Shown: one piece after another, positions 33,841 to 43,160 of the stretch
How the letters are laid out: each line of letters opens with the position of its first letter
How positions within the stretch are numbered: the stretch's first letter is position 1
Assembly: GCF_013294015.1 (NCBI RefSeq)
Contig: NZ_JABSNO010000004.1
Span: 2,394-47,370 of the forward strand
DNA from: Frigoriflavimonas asaccharolytica
GTDB taxonomy: Bacteria; Bacteroidota; Bacteroidia; Flavobacteriales; Weeksellaceae
Length of the DNA stretch: 44,977 nt
Direction of reading: 5' to 3'
The notes under the pieces: generated by a model
What the model saw: the letters and a program-made list of their open reading frames with translations, nothing else
Told to the model about the DNA's origin: nothing
Database searches by the model: none
Translations under genes and position numbers: made by a program

Positions 33841-36327
33841 TTACCGTAAACCGAGATTCCCATCATCTTCTTGAAAAGGATCTTTGGGTTTCTCTATCAG
33901 AAGGCTATACATTTCGCTCACAATATACTTCAATTCCTTGTAAGCTTTATTTTCCAAAGCTTTGTCGCCATTTTCTATTAATCTGTTCAGTTGGTGTTGA
34001 TCTTTATATTCTTGTGGATTTCTACTTTTATAAGAAAAATATAACCCGATATAAGCCTCGTCTTTTTTGTAATAAATGCTTAAATATAACTTAGAAAGTT
34101 CTTTAGTTTTCCTTTTAATAAGCGCTTTTTCATTGGATTCTAAAAAGGCTTTTTCGTCTTTAATTATTTTATTATAAAAATCTATTTGCATTGGCGAAGC
34201 ATCTTCCAAAACCTCATCCATTTCATTTTTTCGCTCTTTATATTCATCTATTTCTGCAATCACATCTCGAAATCTCACCAATTGATCGTAAGATTGCAAA
34301 GCGCGTCTTTTTCTTTCATCTAGTTGAAAAATTTGTTCCGTCGTATCGTTGTCTTCTACTTCTATTAACATAAAACTAACAGCAAAAAGTTCGTCTTTAA
34401 TGGCTTTTAGTTTTGCATAGAATATATAATTATCTTCATCATTTTCTGCGTGATACAGTTCATTATCAATTTCAGAAATAATTTTATTTATATCTGTCTT
34501 AAATTTTTCTTTGTTTAAGATTTTCGCTTGTGGATTGAAGATTTCATTTATTTCGAAATCGATAGAACTGATGTATACAGAAACGCTTAACTCTCGAGAT
34601 TCACTCATTGCAAATTTCAATTCTATATCCATCCCTTTCAGCAGATTTTGGGGTATTTCCTTGCTGTTAATTTCCAAAAAACCAATACTCACATTACTAC
34701 CAGGTAGCGTACCAGCTTTTCCTTCGGTGATATTGATGATGAGTTTATCTTCCTGCGTATTCAGAAAATTTTTGGAAGTGGTTTTATAAATGGTTTTTTT
34801 TAAGGGTAAAATTTCATTTTTGGTAAATATTTTCTCCAAATAAGTATTCCCAAAATTATCATCTACTTCCAAGCAAATATCATTGGGTAAAGGTTGACCA
34901 GAAATGCTATAAACACCATGATTGATGGAAATATCTGCTTTTTCAAAAACTAAATTTTGTTTTCCGTTATAAACAGAAACTGTGAAATCATTTTTTTGTT
35001 TTGGCAAAACTTGTACAAACTCAGAAAATTTTTTTTTAAAGGAAATCAAACCGGTATCAAAACCACCATCTTTCCGGATGATTCTATAAAACCCTTCAAA
35101 GTTTTCGGCAGAAATACCCATCAAAAGTTCTTCTTCATCTTGCGTATTTGCCTCGTTGATAATTTGAAATTCTGTAGAATTTTTCTTTTGGGTAAATGTA
35201 TTTTCTACACTGGTATCCGTAGAAATTTCTTTTACTTTTGTACCTGCAAAATAAGCAGCACCCACCATTATAGAAGTTATAGGATCTATGGAATTATCAA
35301 TCTTAATATGAAAAACGGCCTGCAGTCTTTCTCTGATGAAGGGAATATACGTTGTACCACCGACTAAAATGATTCGTTCTACATCTTGCGCAGTTTTAGA
35401 ATTATCTTCCAATAATTTTTCTATTAAAACTACAGATTCTTCTATTTTTGCAGAAATCACTTGGTTGAAATCGTTTCTGCTAATGTTGAATTCTACAAAA
35501 TAGTCGCCACCATTTAATTCTATTTCAGCAATTGCATTTTCTTTTATAGAAAGTTCTTTTTTAATTTCTTCGGCAATGTAGAGCAACTCAAAATATAATT
35601 TAGACCATGCAGCATCTTGCTTTTGCAACATTTTTTTGTAAAGATTTTCCTCTTTCAAAACTTTTTCAATTTCTGGAACTAGCAATTTTTCGATTACCAA
35701 ATGATCCAAATCTACACCTCCCAGAAAATTGTTTCCTTCATGATCAATCACTTTCAATTCACGTTCATCAATCTTCACTAAAGCAACATCAAAAGTTCCG
35801 CCTCCAAAATCATAAACCAACCAAAATTTTTCTTCCGAATGCTCAATATTCTGAAAATTTGCATATGCCAAACATGCTGCAATTGGCTCTTGCAGCAGTA
35901 CAACTTGCTGAAAACCTGCCAATTTACCAGCTTGTTGTGTTGCATTGGATTGTATCGTATCAAAAGAGGCGGGAATTGTGATAACTGCTGCCGTTGGTTT
36001 TTCTTCTGGTAAAAAGCTAAGCAGCTCTTTTAAAATCATCGAAGATAATTCTACAGGAGTTTTAGAATCTTCAGAATCAGAAATTTTATACGTAAAATCT
36101 GTTCCCATTTTTCTTTTAAAAGAAGAAAAAACATGCGGATTGCCCGTTTTCAAAAGTTCTCTTGCCTTTTCGCCAATCACAATTCTACTTTTGCGAAAAG
36201 CAACTACAGAAGGCAAAGTTTCGCTAAAGCCAACTGGATTTTTGTAGATGATTGCTTTTCCGTCTTGAAGTTTGCAAATACCAGAGTTGGTAGTACCCAA
36301 ATCTATTCCGTAGTTTATATTTTCCAT
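33841..36327 (-). CDS. Atypical Hsp70-family protein
   Basis: 828 residues, much longer than DnaK (about 635). The ATPase domain (about 1-365) has phosphate-1 GIDLGTTNSGI, phosphate-2 VYDFGGGTFDVAL at about 168-181, and the adenosine motif IILVGGTTYIPF at about 319-330; all key residues look intact. A non-DnaK segment of about 130 residues follows (EEELLMGISAENFEGFYRIIRKDGG...). Next is a recognisable substrate-binding-like beta part (about 510-600, with LPGSNVSIGFLEI), then a long charged helical tail (about 600-820). The small GrpE-like gene is three bases upstream. Probably a specialised chaperone with its own cofactors, not the general DnaK. Confidence 0.9.
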   Translation of the reverse strand: MENINYGIDLGTTNSGICKLQDGKAIIYKNPVGFSETLPSVVAFRKSRIVIGEKARELLKTGNPHVFSSFKRKMGTDFTYKISDSEDSKTPVELSSMILKELLSFLPEEKPTAAVITIPASFDTIQSNATQQAGKLAGFQQVVLLQEPIAACLAYANFQNIEHSEEKFWLVYDFGGGTFDVALVKIDERELKVIDHEGNNFLGGVDLDHLVIEKLLVPEIEKVLKEENLYKKMLQKQDAAWSKLYFELLYIAEEIKKELSIKENAIAEIELNGGDYFVEFNISRNDFNQVISAKIEESVVLIEKLLEDNSKTAQDVERIILVGGTTYIPFIRERLQAVFHIKIDNSIDPITSIMVGAAYFAGTKVKEISTDTSVENTFTQKKNSTEFQIINEANTQDEEELLMGISAENFEGFYRIIRKDGGFDTGLISFKKKFSEFVQVLPKQKNDFTVSVYNGKQNLVFEKADISINHGVYSISGQPLPNDICLEVDDNFGNTYLEKIFTKNEILPLKKTIYKTTSKNFLNTQEDKLIINITEGKAGTLPGSNVSIGFLEINSKEIPQNLLKGMDIELKFAMSESRELSVSVYISSIDFEINEIFNPQAKILNKEKFKTDINKIISEIDNELYHAENDEDNYIFYAKLKAIKDELFAVSFMLIEVEDNDTTEQIFQLDERKRRALQSYDQLVRFRDVIAEIDEYKERKNEMDEVLEDASPMQIDFYNKIIKDEKAFLESNEKALIKRKTKELSKLYLSIYYKKDEAYIGLYFSYKSRNPQEYKDQHQLNRLIENGDKALENKAYKELKYIVSEMYSLLIEKPKDPFQEDDGNLGLR

Positions 36328-36330
36328 CTT

Positions 36331-36621
36331 CTATTCTGCTATTACAATTCCTTTTTGCATCAAAATAAAATCTGTTCCATCTTTTTGAAAAATGGCAGGT
36401 TTTAAAACTTTCACAATTTTAGGATTTTTAGAATCCCCAACTAAATTCACCTCCAGAGAAGTATCTCTTTCATCATAATATTTACCTAATGGATTGGAAA
36501 TAAGAAAACCTAAATCTTCAAACTCTTGCTGAATTCTTTCTAAATTCCTTTCGAATAAAGATATATTTTGTTCTAAAGCTTTTTTTTGAATTTCAAAAAC
36601 CTGATTGATAATTTGTAGCAT
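36331..36621 (-). CDS. Small GrpE-like cofactor of the atypical Hsp70
   Basis: 96 residues. The N-terminal half is a coiled coil (QVFEIQKKALEQNISLFERNLERIQQEFEDLG), and the C-terminal half is a small beta part (KIVKVLKPAIFQKDGTDFILMQKGIVIAE) that resembles the V..VL.PA.....G.... beta domain of GrpE. GrpE itself is about 180 residues, so this is a minimal version if it is one. It is the first gene of the operon with the Hsp70-like gene, separated by three bases. A role as nucleotide-exchange factor is inferred from fold pattern and position. Confidence 0.62.
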   Translation of the reverse strand: MLQIINQVFEIQKKALEQNISLFERNLERIQQEFEDLGFLISNPLGKYYDERDTSLEVNLVGDSKNPKIVKVLKPAIFQKDGTDFILMQKGIVIAE

Positions 36622-36773
36622 TGACGATAATTAATGCACTAAAATAGGAAATAAAAAAATGGTAAGTGAAGAATTTTCTTAAAATTTATTCTTAATTATT
36701 TATTTTGGATAATTAATAAATAAAATATGAATGGCCAAAAATTTCAACCCGAAAAAATTAAATAAAAACTACT

Positions 36774-37805
36774 TTATTTTCCAAAAATTGAAAAAATGTT
36801 TCCCACAGAAATTTTATCTTTTCCAGCAAAAGCGATGCGATTTTTATCAATCCACTCACAAACGTAGAAACCTTTCTCATTAGAGATTATTTGCCATGTT
36901 TTTCCGAAATCATGAGAATAAGAAATATGCTGATCTCCAATAGCTACTATTTCTTTTCCCTTCGAGCCAGGACGAATTTTCACGCAAGTAGAATAACCTG
37001 CATTTTTTCCTGAAGCTTGTATTTGCCAAGTTTCTCCGCCATCAAAAGTAGTTGCGATATTGTTGATATTTTCTGCTTGTTTGGTATAATCTCCACCAAC
37101 TGCAATTCCAAATTTATTTTTGTGAAAATCTATAGAATACATTCCTTGGGACGAAGATCCTTGAATGAAGGGTGTTTCTATCGCCTTAATTTCTTCTGTT
37201 TTCAAATTAAATTTTAAAATTCTGGAGGTTATTCCGCCAGTTGCTAACCAAACCCACTTTTGAAAGCTTGCAATATTGGTATTGCTTGCTGCAAACGCTG
37301 CTTCGCCTTTATTTAATTTAAAATTTTTGAAATTTTCTGTATTAAATTTTTGATTGTAGTGGTAAAATTTAGAAAATTGTAGATCTAAGTTTTCAGCGGG
37401 ATCGCTAAATGTGTAGAAAAAACCACCATTAAAATGCAGAGCGTCATAAAATGCAGTCTTCAAAGTATCTGTGTGAACTATTTTTGAAGTCAGTGTTTTT
37501 TTATCAATTTCAAAAAAGTGGGCGGGACTTTCTATATTGATGGCATAAAAGTATTTTCTATTTTGCGATAAAGTCCGGAATTGCAAATTTTTATCGGATA
37601 ATTTAATTTGCTTTTTATTTTTTTGATTTACTAAATCAATAAAGCCAAATTTAGAATCTGTACCAGAATACCAGACTTTTCCATCCCATATTTGCAAAGC
37701 TCTGATAGAAATTTTGTCTTCTAAAATGTTGGTCAACTTTAATTTTTGGGCAGAAAAATTTAGACTTGCTAAAAAAAGTAAGGTATAAATTAATTTGTTT
37801 TTCAT
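36774..37805 (-). CDS. Secreted BNR/Asp-box repeat protein
   Basis: The ATG at 37805 (MKNKLIYTLLFLASLNFSAQ) starts directly with a signal peptide and is preferred over the in-frame ATG at 37823; this gives 343 residues. Two Asp-box motifs typical of BNR/sialidase-like beta-propellers are visible near the C-terminus: TFDGGETW and SHDFGKTW. Upstream blades have related short patterns (ALQIWDGKVWYSGTDSKFGFID). Similar proteins in Bacteroidota are sometimes called oxidoreductase or photosystem-assembly-like, but no catalytic site is visible. Its ligand or substrate is unknown. Confidence 0.8.
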   Translation of the reverse strand: MKNKLIYTLLFLASLNFSAQKLKLTNILEDKISIRALQIWDGKVWYSGTDSKFGFIDLVNQKNKKQIKLSDKNLQFRTLSQNRKYFYAINIESPAHFFEIDKKTLTSKIVHTDTLKTAFYDALHFNGGFFYTFSDPAENLDLQFSKFYHYNQKFNTENFKNFKLNKGEAAFAASNTNIASFQKWVWLATGGITSRILKFNLKTEEIKAIETPFIQGSSSQGMYSIDFHKNKFGIAVGGDYTKQAENINNIATTFDGGETWQIQASGKNAGYSTCVKIRPGSKGKEIVAIGDQHISYSHDFGKTWQIISNEKGFYVCEWIDKNRIAFAGKDKISVGNIFSIFGK

Positions 37806-37825
37806 AATGCTGTAATTTAACAAAG

Positions 37826-37854
37826 AAAAAATCCCGACCGAAATCAGGATTTTA
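37826..37854 (-). terminator. Terminator of the APC permease gene
   Basis: On the minus strand, AAAATCCTGA/TCGGGATTTT (one G-T pair) with a short loop, then a T-run. It starts 13 bases after the permease stop. Confidence 0.85.
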
Positions 37855-37865
37855 AAATTAAGAGA

Positions 37866-39374
37866 TTATTTTTCGTTATTTAGTTTACTATTTTTCATTC
37901 CATATAAAAAGTAGATAGCCAAACCTAAAGCTAGCCAGATTCCCAATCTTTCCCAACTCTCAATTGGCAAACCAGCCATTAACAAAACACAAATTAAAAC
38001 ACCTAAAATCGGCACAAATGGAACCAATGGAACTCGGAAACCACGTACAGCATCAGGATTGGATTTTCTCATCACAATAACGCCAATACAAACCAAAGAA
38101 AAGGCAAACAAAGTACCGATACTTACCATATGACCTAAATCTGATACAGGTACAAAACCTGCAAAAATACTTACAAACACCATGAACATAAGGTTTGTCT
38201 TGTATGGAGTTCTATTTTTTACGTGCAAATCGCTAAATATTTTTGGTAACAAACCATCTGTACTCATACTGTAAAAAACCCTGCTCTGTCCCATCAACAT
38301 TACCAACATTACGGAAGTATAACCTGCGATAATAGCAATAGTTAAGGCGGAATTTAAAAAGGTGTACCCAGTTTTTGCAAAAGCAGATGTAACAGGACTT
38401 GCATCTCCTTTGAAAGCAAGATAATTTTCTAAACCTGTAAGTACAAAAGCAAAAAGCACATATAATACTGTACAAATTACCAATGATCCTAAAATACCAA
38501 TCGGCATAGATTTTTGTGGATCTTTCGCTTCTTGTGCAGCTGTAGAAACGGCATCAAAACCGATGAATGCAAAGAATACAACACCTGCTCCACGCAAGAT
38601 ACCACTCCAACCATAATGACCAAAGAAATCACTTCCAAAAAATTCTAGAAAAGACATTTTTCCGCTTCTCCACATTTCTTCGCCTTCATTTACAGGAATA
38701 AAAGGAGTATGATTTGCTGTATTTATAAAACCCCAACCAAGCGCGATAAACACTAGTACAACAGTAACCTTTAATATTACCAATATATTGTTTAGTAACG
38801 CGGATTCTTTGGTTCCTCTAATCAACAAGAGAGACAACAAACAGATGATTATAATCGCTGGAAGATTCACAATACCTGGTTGAGATACAACTCCTGCAGC
38901 ATCTGTAACCTTATCCCACGGTCCATGCAGCATAGAAACTGGTAAATCGACACCTAATTGACCTAAAAATTTCGAAACATATTGAGACCAACTTGCGGCA
39001 ACTGTTGCAGCACCCAATGCATATTCTAAAACCAAATCCCAACCAATAATCCATGCTACAAACTCCCCCATAGTTGCATAAGAATAGGTGTATGCACTAC
39101 CTGCAACGGGAATCATAGATGCAAATTCTGCATAGCACAAACCTGCAAATGCGCAACCTATAGATGCCAATATAAATGAAAATACAACAGCTGGACCAGC
39201 ATTTTCTGCTGCAGCTATACCAGTAAGTGAAAATAAACCAGCACCAATGATAGCACCAATTCCTAGTGCTACTAAAGATGTTGCACTCAATGTTTTCTTT
39301 AATCCTTTTTCAGTATCATCTGCTTCGGCAAGCAGTTGATGAAGTGGTTTCTTTTTCCAAATGTTAGATGTCAT
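37866..39374 (-). CDS. APC-family amino acid permease
   Basis: 502 residues with twelve or more hydrophobic helices over the whole length. The first helix carries the family substrate/ion site (GIGAIIGAGLFSLTG), followed by AGPAVVFSFILASIGCAFAGLCYAEFASMIPVAGSAYTY, typical of the cationic-amino-acid (CAT) branch. AQEAKDPQKSMPIGI is the conserved cytoplasmic loop. It should import amino acids by proton symport or exchange; the exact substrate is not decided. It is divergent from the AGCS symporter gene, and both fit amino acid use by the cell. Confidence 0.93.
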   Translation of the reverse strand: MTSNIWKKKPLHQLLAEADDTEKGLKKTLSATSLVALGIGAIIGAGLFSLTGIAAAENAGPAVVFSFILASIGCAFAGLCYAEFASMIPVAGSAYTYSYATMGEFVAWIIGWDLVLEYALGAATVAASWSQYVSKFLGQLGVDLPVSMLHGPWDKVTDAAGVVSQPGIVNLPAIIIICLLSLLLIRGTKESALLNNILVILKVTVVLVFIALGWGFINTANHTPFIPVNEGEEMWRSGKMSFLEFFGSDFFGHYGWSGILRGAGVVFFAFIGFDAVSTAAQEAKDPQKSMPIGILGSLVICTVLYVLFAFVLTGLENYLAFKGDASPVTSAFAKTGYTFLNSALTIAIIAGYTSVMLVMLMGQSRVFYSMSTDGLLPKIFSDLHVKNRTPYKTNLMFMVFVSIFAGFVPVSDLGHMVSIGTLFAFSLVCIGVIVMRKSNPDAVRGFRVPLVPFVPILGVLICVLLMAGLPIESWERLGIWLALGLAIYFLYGMKNSKLNNEK

Positions 39375-39425
39375 AATTGGTTTGATTTTTATTATTTAAA
39401 ATTTCATAATTAAATATGAAAGCAG

Positions 39426-39433
39426 CAAATTTA
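39426..39433 (-). promoter_or_regulatory. Possible -7 element of the APC permease
   Basis: TAAATTTG on the minus strand matches TAnnTTTG, 52 bases before the permease ATG. No -33 TTG at the usual distance. Confidence 0.4.
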
Positions 39434-39512
39434 AATAATAGTTGGTATAGAAAAACTAATTTTTTCATTTTTTTTTTGCATATTGCGTACTTAAATAATT
39501 TAAGAATAATTT

Positions 39513-41183
39513 ATGAGAGGAAAAATAACTATTTTGTTTTTGATGATATTGCCTTTTTTAGGTTTTGCACAAGAGAAAGGTTTAGACGAAAAAATAAACG
39601 ATGCATTTATGCCTATAGCAGATACTTGGGAAGGTATCGTACTTTTTAAAGTTCCAATTGGAGAATATAATATCCCTTTTGTAGTGCTTCTATTGGTATT
39701 AGGAGCAACATTTTTCACTTTATATTTTAAATTTCCAAACATTACAAAACTGGGTACAGCCATAAAAACTGTTCGAGGAAAATACACAGATATAGAAATG
39801 CATGGTGCAGATTTGCTCTATGACAACGAAGAACCTATCGGTGTAGAAGATATTCCAAATACGATAAGAGACGAAAGTGCGCATGGAGAAGTTTCCCACT
39901 TTCAGGCATTGGCAACCGCAGTTTCCGGTACTGTGGGTTTAGGAAATATAGCAGGAGTAGCAGTAGCGATAGGTCTTGGTGGACCAGGAGCAACATTTTG
40001 GATGATTATTTGTGGACTTCTTGGGATGTCGACAAAATTTGTAGAATGTACTTTAGGTGTAAAATATAGAGATGTAGGACCAGACGGAACAATCTATGGT
40101 GGACCAATGTATTACCTTACCAAAGGATTAAAAGAAATGGGATTTAAAAATTTCGGGAAAATCTTAGGTGGTTTATTTGCAATTTTATGCGTTGGTGCTT
40201 CTTTCGGAGGTGGAAATGCTTTTCAATCCAACCAAGCTGCGGTGCAAATAAGTTCTATTTTAGGTGTAAAAGGTGGCGCAACTGGTGTAATCATTGGTGT
40301 TGTGCTTGCTATTTTTGTAGGAATTGTAATTATTGGTGGTATCAAACGTATTGCAAAAATTACCGAAAAAATCGTGCCTTTCATGGCAGGTCTTTATATT
40401 GTAGCTTCTCTAATCATAATTTTCGCAAACTTTAGCGATGTTGGTTTTGCTTTTCAATTAATATTTGATGGAGCATTCACGCCAATGGCTGGTTTGGGTG
40501 GTCTGGTTGGTGTTTTAATTGTTGGTTTCCAAAGAGCAGCCTTTTCAAACGAAGCTGGCGCAGGTTCTGCAGCAATTGCTCACTCTGCTGTTCGCACAAA
40601 ATATCCAGCATCAGAAGGAGTTGTAGCGCTTTTAGAACCATTTATAGATACGGTTGTAATTTGTACAATGACGGCTTTAGTTATTATTTTCTTCAATATC
40701 AATGGTTCAGATGCACAATCTGTTTTCAACTATACAGCGGAACATGGAAGTAGTGTGCTATTAAACGCTACGGGTCAACCAATAAATGGGGTAGATTTAA
40801 CTTCGATGGCATTTAATGATACCATTCCACATTTTTCTTATGTATTGACAGTTGCAATAGTACTTTTCGCTTTTTCAACCATGATTTCTTGGTCTTATTA
40901 TGGTTTGCAAGCTTGGAAATATCTTTTTGGTAAAGGGAAATTGGCAGATTTAGTTTATAAATTAATGTTTTTACTTTTTGTAGTAATCGGTGCAGCAGCG
41001 ACATTGGATGCGGTTATTAAATTTTCTGATGCCATGATTCTGGCATTAGTTTTCCCAAACATGATCGGACTTTTATTCCTATTCCCGAAAGTACGAGCAG
41101 AAATGAAACGCTACCTTAGTGCTATTAACACTAAAGAAGTTGCTATAGAAGAAGGAGCGGTAGATTTGAAAGATCATTTGTAG
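39513..41183 (+). CDS. Alanine/glycine:cation symporter (AGCS family)
   Basis: 556 residues. An N-terminal signal-peptide-like segment ([20 protein letters not shown]) precedes about 35 soluble residues and then the usual helices. The family signature is [25 protein letters not shown] at about residues 129-153, and [18 protein letters not shown] marks the second conserved region. Imports alanine or glycine with Na+. About 450 residues is usual; the extra length comes from the signal-peptide-like start and the extended loop [23 protein letters not shown]. Terminated by a strong hairpin, so probably monocistronic. Confidence 0.92.
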   Translation: MRGKITILFLMILPFLGFAQEKGLDEKINDAFMPIADTWEGIVLFKVPIGEYNIPFVVLLLVLGATFFTLYFKFPNITKLGTAIKTVRGKYTDIEMHGADLLYDNEEPIGVEDIPNTIRDESAHGEVSHFQALATAVSGTVGLGNIAGVAVAIGLGGPGATFWMIICGLLGMSTKFVECTLGVKYRDVGPDGTIYGGPMYYLTKGLKEMGFKNFGKILGGLFAILCVGASFGGGNAFQSNQAAVQISSILGVKGGATGVIIGVVLAIFVGIVIIGGIKRIAKITEKIVPFMAGLYIVASLIIIFANFSDVGFAFQLIFDGAFTPMAGLGGLVGVLIVGFQRAAFSNEAGAGSAAIAHSAVRTKYPASEGVVALLEPFIDTVVICTMTALVIIFFNINGSDAQSVFNYTAEHGSSVLLNATGQPINGVDLTSMAFNDTIPHFSYVLTVAIVLFAFSTMISWSYYGLQAWKYLFGKGKLADLVYKLMFLLFVVIGAAATLDAVIKFSDAMILALVFPNMIGLLFLFPKVRAEMKRYLSAINTKEVAIEEGAVDLKDHL

Positions 41184-41230
41184 TATTTGAATTTTACGAT
41201 TAAGGGCCAAATTTTTTAAATATAATTCTA

Positions 41231-41276
41231 AACAGCTTAAGTTTACTCTTTTAAAAAAAAACTTAAGCTGTTTTTT
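41231..41276 (+). terminator. Rho-independent terminator of the AGCS symporter gene
   Basis: Perfect 14-bp stem AACAGCTTAAGTTT/AAACTTAAGCTGTT with a 14-base loop, followed by a T-run; 47 bases after the stop codon. Confidence 0.93.
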
Positions 41277-41328
41277 AATAGTTGTAGAAGCAGAAATACA
41301 TGATCTTAAAAGATTTATACGGACTAAA

Positions 41329-42309
41329 ATGAAGGAGATTGCATTAGAAAAATTTAATATTGGAATTGTTTTATTTTCGTTCTCAATAGCTTTTCTTTTT
41401 CCTTTTGAACTTTTTCTGTTTTCATATGCATTTTTGGGACCTATACATTACTTAACTGAAATAAATTGGCTGCATCAAAAAAAATTTTTTGCAGAAACAA
41501 ACTTTAAATGGACATCTATTTTTGTGGTTTTTACAGTTTTTATTACAGCATCTGTTGTTTTAAATCAAATACCTAGTTACACATATTATATCAAAGATTT
41601 TTTTTATTTAGATTATGCTATATTGTCCATAAGTGCACTATTGTTCTCGATAGGTATGTTATCTCTAAAAAAGAAAACGCACTTAATTTTTGCATTAATT
41701 TCTTGTATCTTCATAGTTATTTTATTTAGAAAATTAATACCTACAGGTTTTTATTTAATTGGTGTTTTTTTACCTACTATTATTCATGTATATATTTTCA
41801 CTATTGCCTTTATGCTCTATGGAAGTTTAAAAAGTAAATCGAGTTTTGGGTTCATATCTCTCTTTATGGTAATTCTTGTTCCAATAGTAATTATCTTATT
41901 TCCAATTGATAAAGTTAACATACTCACTTCCAGTACATTTATAGATACATATAAGGATACAAATTTCACGAAAGTAAATCAATCAATTTCAGTTTTGTTT
42001 AGAATAAGAGATTTTAGTCTAACATCTGCTGTAGGTGTCAAAATTCAAATATTTATAGCTTTTGCATATACCTATCATTATTTAAATTGGTTTTTAAAAA
42101 CAAATATTATTGGATGGAAAAAGAGCATAACTAAAAATAAATTGTTGGCAATTTTAATAATTTGGGCAGGCTCTATTTGTCTATATTTATATGACTACCA
42201 AATTGGATTAATCGCATTATTCTTTTTAAGTATATTGCACGTTTTTCTAGAATTCCCCCTAAATATAATAACTATAAAAGAATCATTTCGACTATTTAAA
42301 AATAAATAA
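41329..42309 (+). CDS. Polytopic membrane protein with conserved-looking His residues
   Basis: 326 residues, eight or so hydrophobic helices and almost no loops. Several His residues sit within or next to helices together with acidic or aromatic residues: FLGPIHYLTEINWLH (about residues 35-49), PTIIHVYIF, AYTYHYLNWFLK and SILHVFLEFPLN near the C-terminus. This recalls membrane His-cluster enzymes such as Brp/Blh carotene oxygenases, but the sequence is not a clear match, so this is a suggestion only. It lies after the AGCS terminator and has no obvious partner. Confidence 0.65.
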   Translation: MKEIALEKFNIGIVLFSFSIAFLFPFELFLFSYAFLGPIHYLTEINWLHQKKFFAETNFKWTSIFVVFTVFITASVVLNQIPSYTYYIKDFFYLDYAILSISALLFSIGMLSLKKKTHLIFALISCIFIVILFRKLIPTGFYLIGVFLPTIIHVYIFTIAFMLYGSLKSKSSFGFISLFMVILVPIVIILFPIDKVNILTSSTFIDTYKDTNFTKVNQSISVLFRIRDFSLTSAVGVKIQIFIAFAYTYHYLNWFLKTNIIGWKKSITKNKLLAILIIWAGSICLYLYDYQIGLIALFFLSILHVFLEFPLNIITIKESFRLFKNK

Positions 42310-42444
42310 CGTGTATTTTAACAAAATGACTGTTTAAATAATAAATTTCCATTATTTATTCCTAAAACCTTAATAATTTTACTAAAATCATCAAACAATT
42401 TAAAAAAGTTAACGCTTCTGTATTTGGAATTGCAAATGCTTTTT

Positions 42445-42477
42445 TTGTTTTAATAAATATTATTTTCATTAACTTTA
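42445..42477 (+). promoter_or_regulatory. Promoter of the Crp/Fnr regulator, very close to its start codon
   Basis: TTG (42445-42447), a 22-base spacer and TAACTTTA (42470-42477), one mismatch from consensus. Only four bases separate it from the ATG at 42482, so the transcript may be leaderless. Confidence 0.55.
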
Positions 42478-42481
42478 TTCA

Positions 42482-43090
42482 ATGATTTTAAAAGACATTT
42501 TCCATTCAGATTTAGTGAAAGAAATTGAAGAATCCGGAAATTTAAAACAATTTGCTGCCGGAGACGTTATCGTGAATATGGATGCTTACATCAAACATAT
42601 TCCCGTGGTAATTTCTGGAAGTATAAAAGTGATTAGAACTGAAGAAGACGGGCGAGAAATCCTACTCTACTACTTAACGCCAGGAGAAAGTTGCATCGTT
42701 TCTATTCTTGCCGGAATGAAAAATGAAACTTCAAAAATAAAAGCGATTGTAGAAGAAGATGCAGAAATAATGCTGATTCCCTCTGATAAAGCCAAAGAAT
42801 GGGTGAAAAATTATCCAGAATGGACAGATTTCATATTTAATTTGTATCAAAAACGCTTCGAAGAATTGCTTGATGTCGTAAATTCTGTGGCTTTCCAAAA
42901 AATAGATGCTCGTCTTTTGCATTTAATAAAGCAGAAAACACAGCTTTATCAATCCAAAGAAATTTCGGTTACCCATCAAAAATTAGCCGATGAATTGGGA
43001 ATTACGCGTGAAGCTACAAGCAGAGTTTTGAAACAAATGGAAAAAGATCATCTTGTAGTTCTTTCTCGAAACAAAATTGAGCTTCTGTGA
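42482..43090 (+). CDS. Crp/Fnr-family transcriptional regulator
   Basis: 202 residues. The cyclic-nucleotide-binding-like domain spans about residues 10-125 (FAAGDVIVNMDAYIKHIPVVISGSIKVIR, then EILLYYLTPGESCIVS). The C-terminal winged helix (about 150-200) contains the helix-turn-helix THQKLADELGITREATSRVLKQME. There is only one Cys, so it cannot hold an FNR-type 4Fe-4S cluster; a small ligand or redox signal is possible. The next gene is a rhodanese 70 bases downstream with its own -7 box and a palindrome that might be this regulator's site, suggesting control of sulfur or redox genes. Confidence 0.93.
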   Translation: MILKDIFHSDLVKEIEESGNLKQFAAGDVIVNMDAYIKHIPVVISGSIKVIRTEEDGREILLYYLTPGESCIVSILAGMKNETSKIKAIVEEDAEIMLIPSDKAKEWVKNYPEWTDFIFNLYQKRFEELLDVVNSVAFQKIDARLLHLIKQKTQLYQSKEISVTHQKLADELGITREATSRVLKQMEKDHLVVLSRNKIELL

Positions 43091-43094
43091 TATT

Positions 43095-43130
43095 GATTAC
43101 TGTAATCTAAATTTCACCGACATAAATTTG
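43095..43130 (+). promoter_or_regulatory. Promoter of the rhodanese gene with palindromic operator candidate
   Basis: TAAATTTG (43123-43130) is an exact -7 match 30 bases before the ATG. The perfect palindrome GATTA-CTG-TAATC (43095-43107) lies upstream, where a Crp/Fnr activator would bind; it resembles the Crp/Fnr consensus half-site TTGAT. Confidence 0.5.
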
Positions 43131-43160
43131 CATCATTAATTACAATTAAAACCCAAATTT

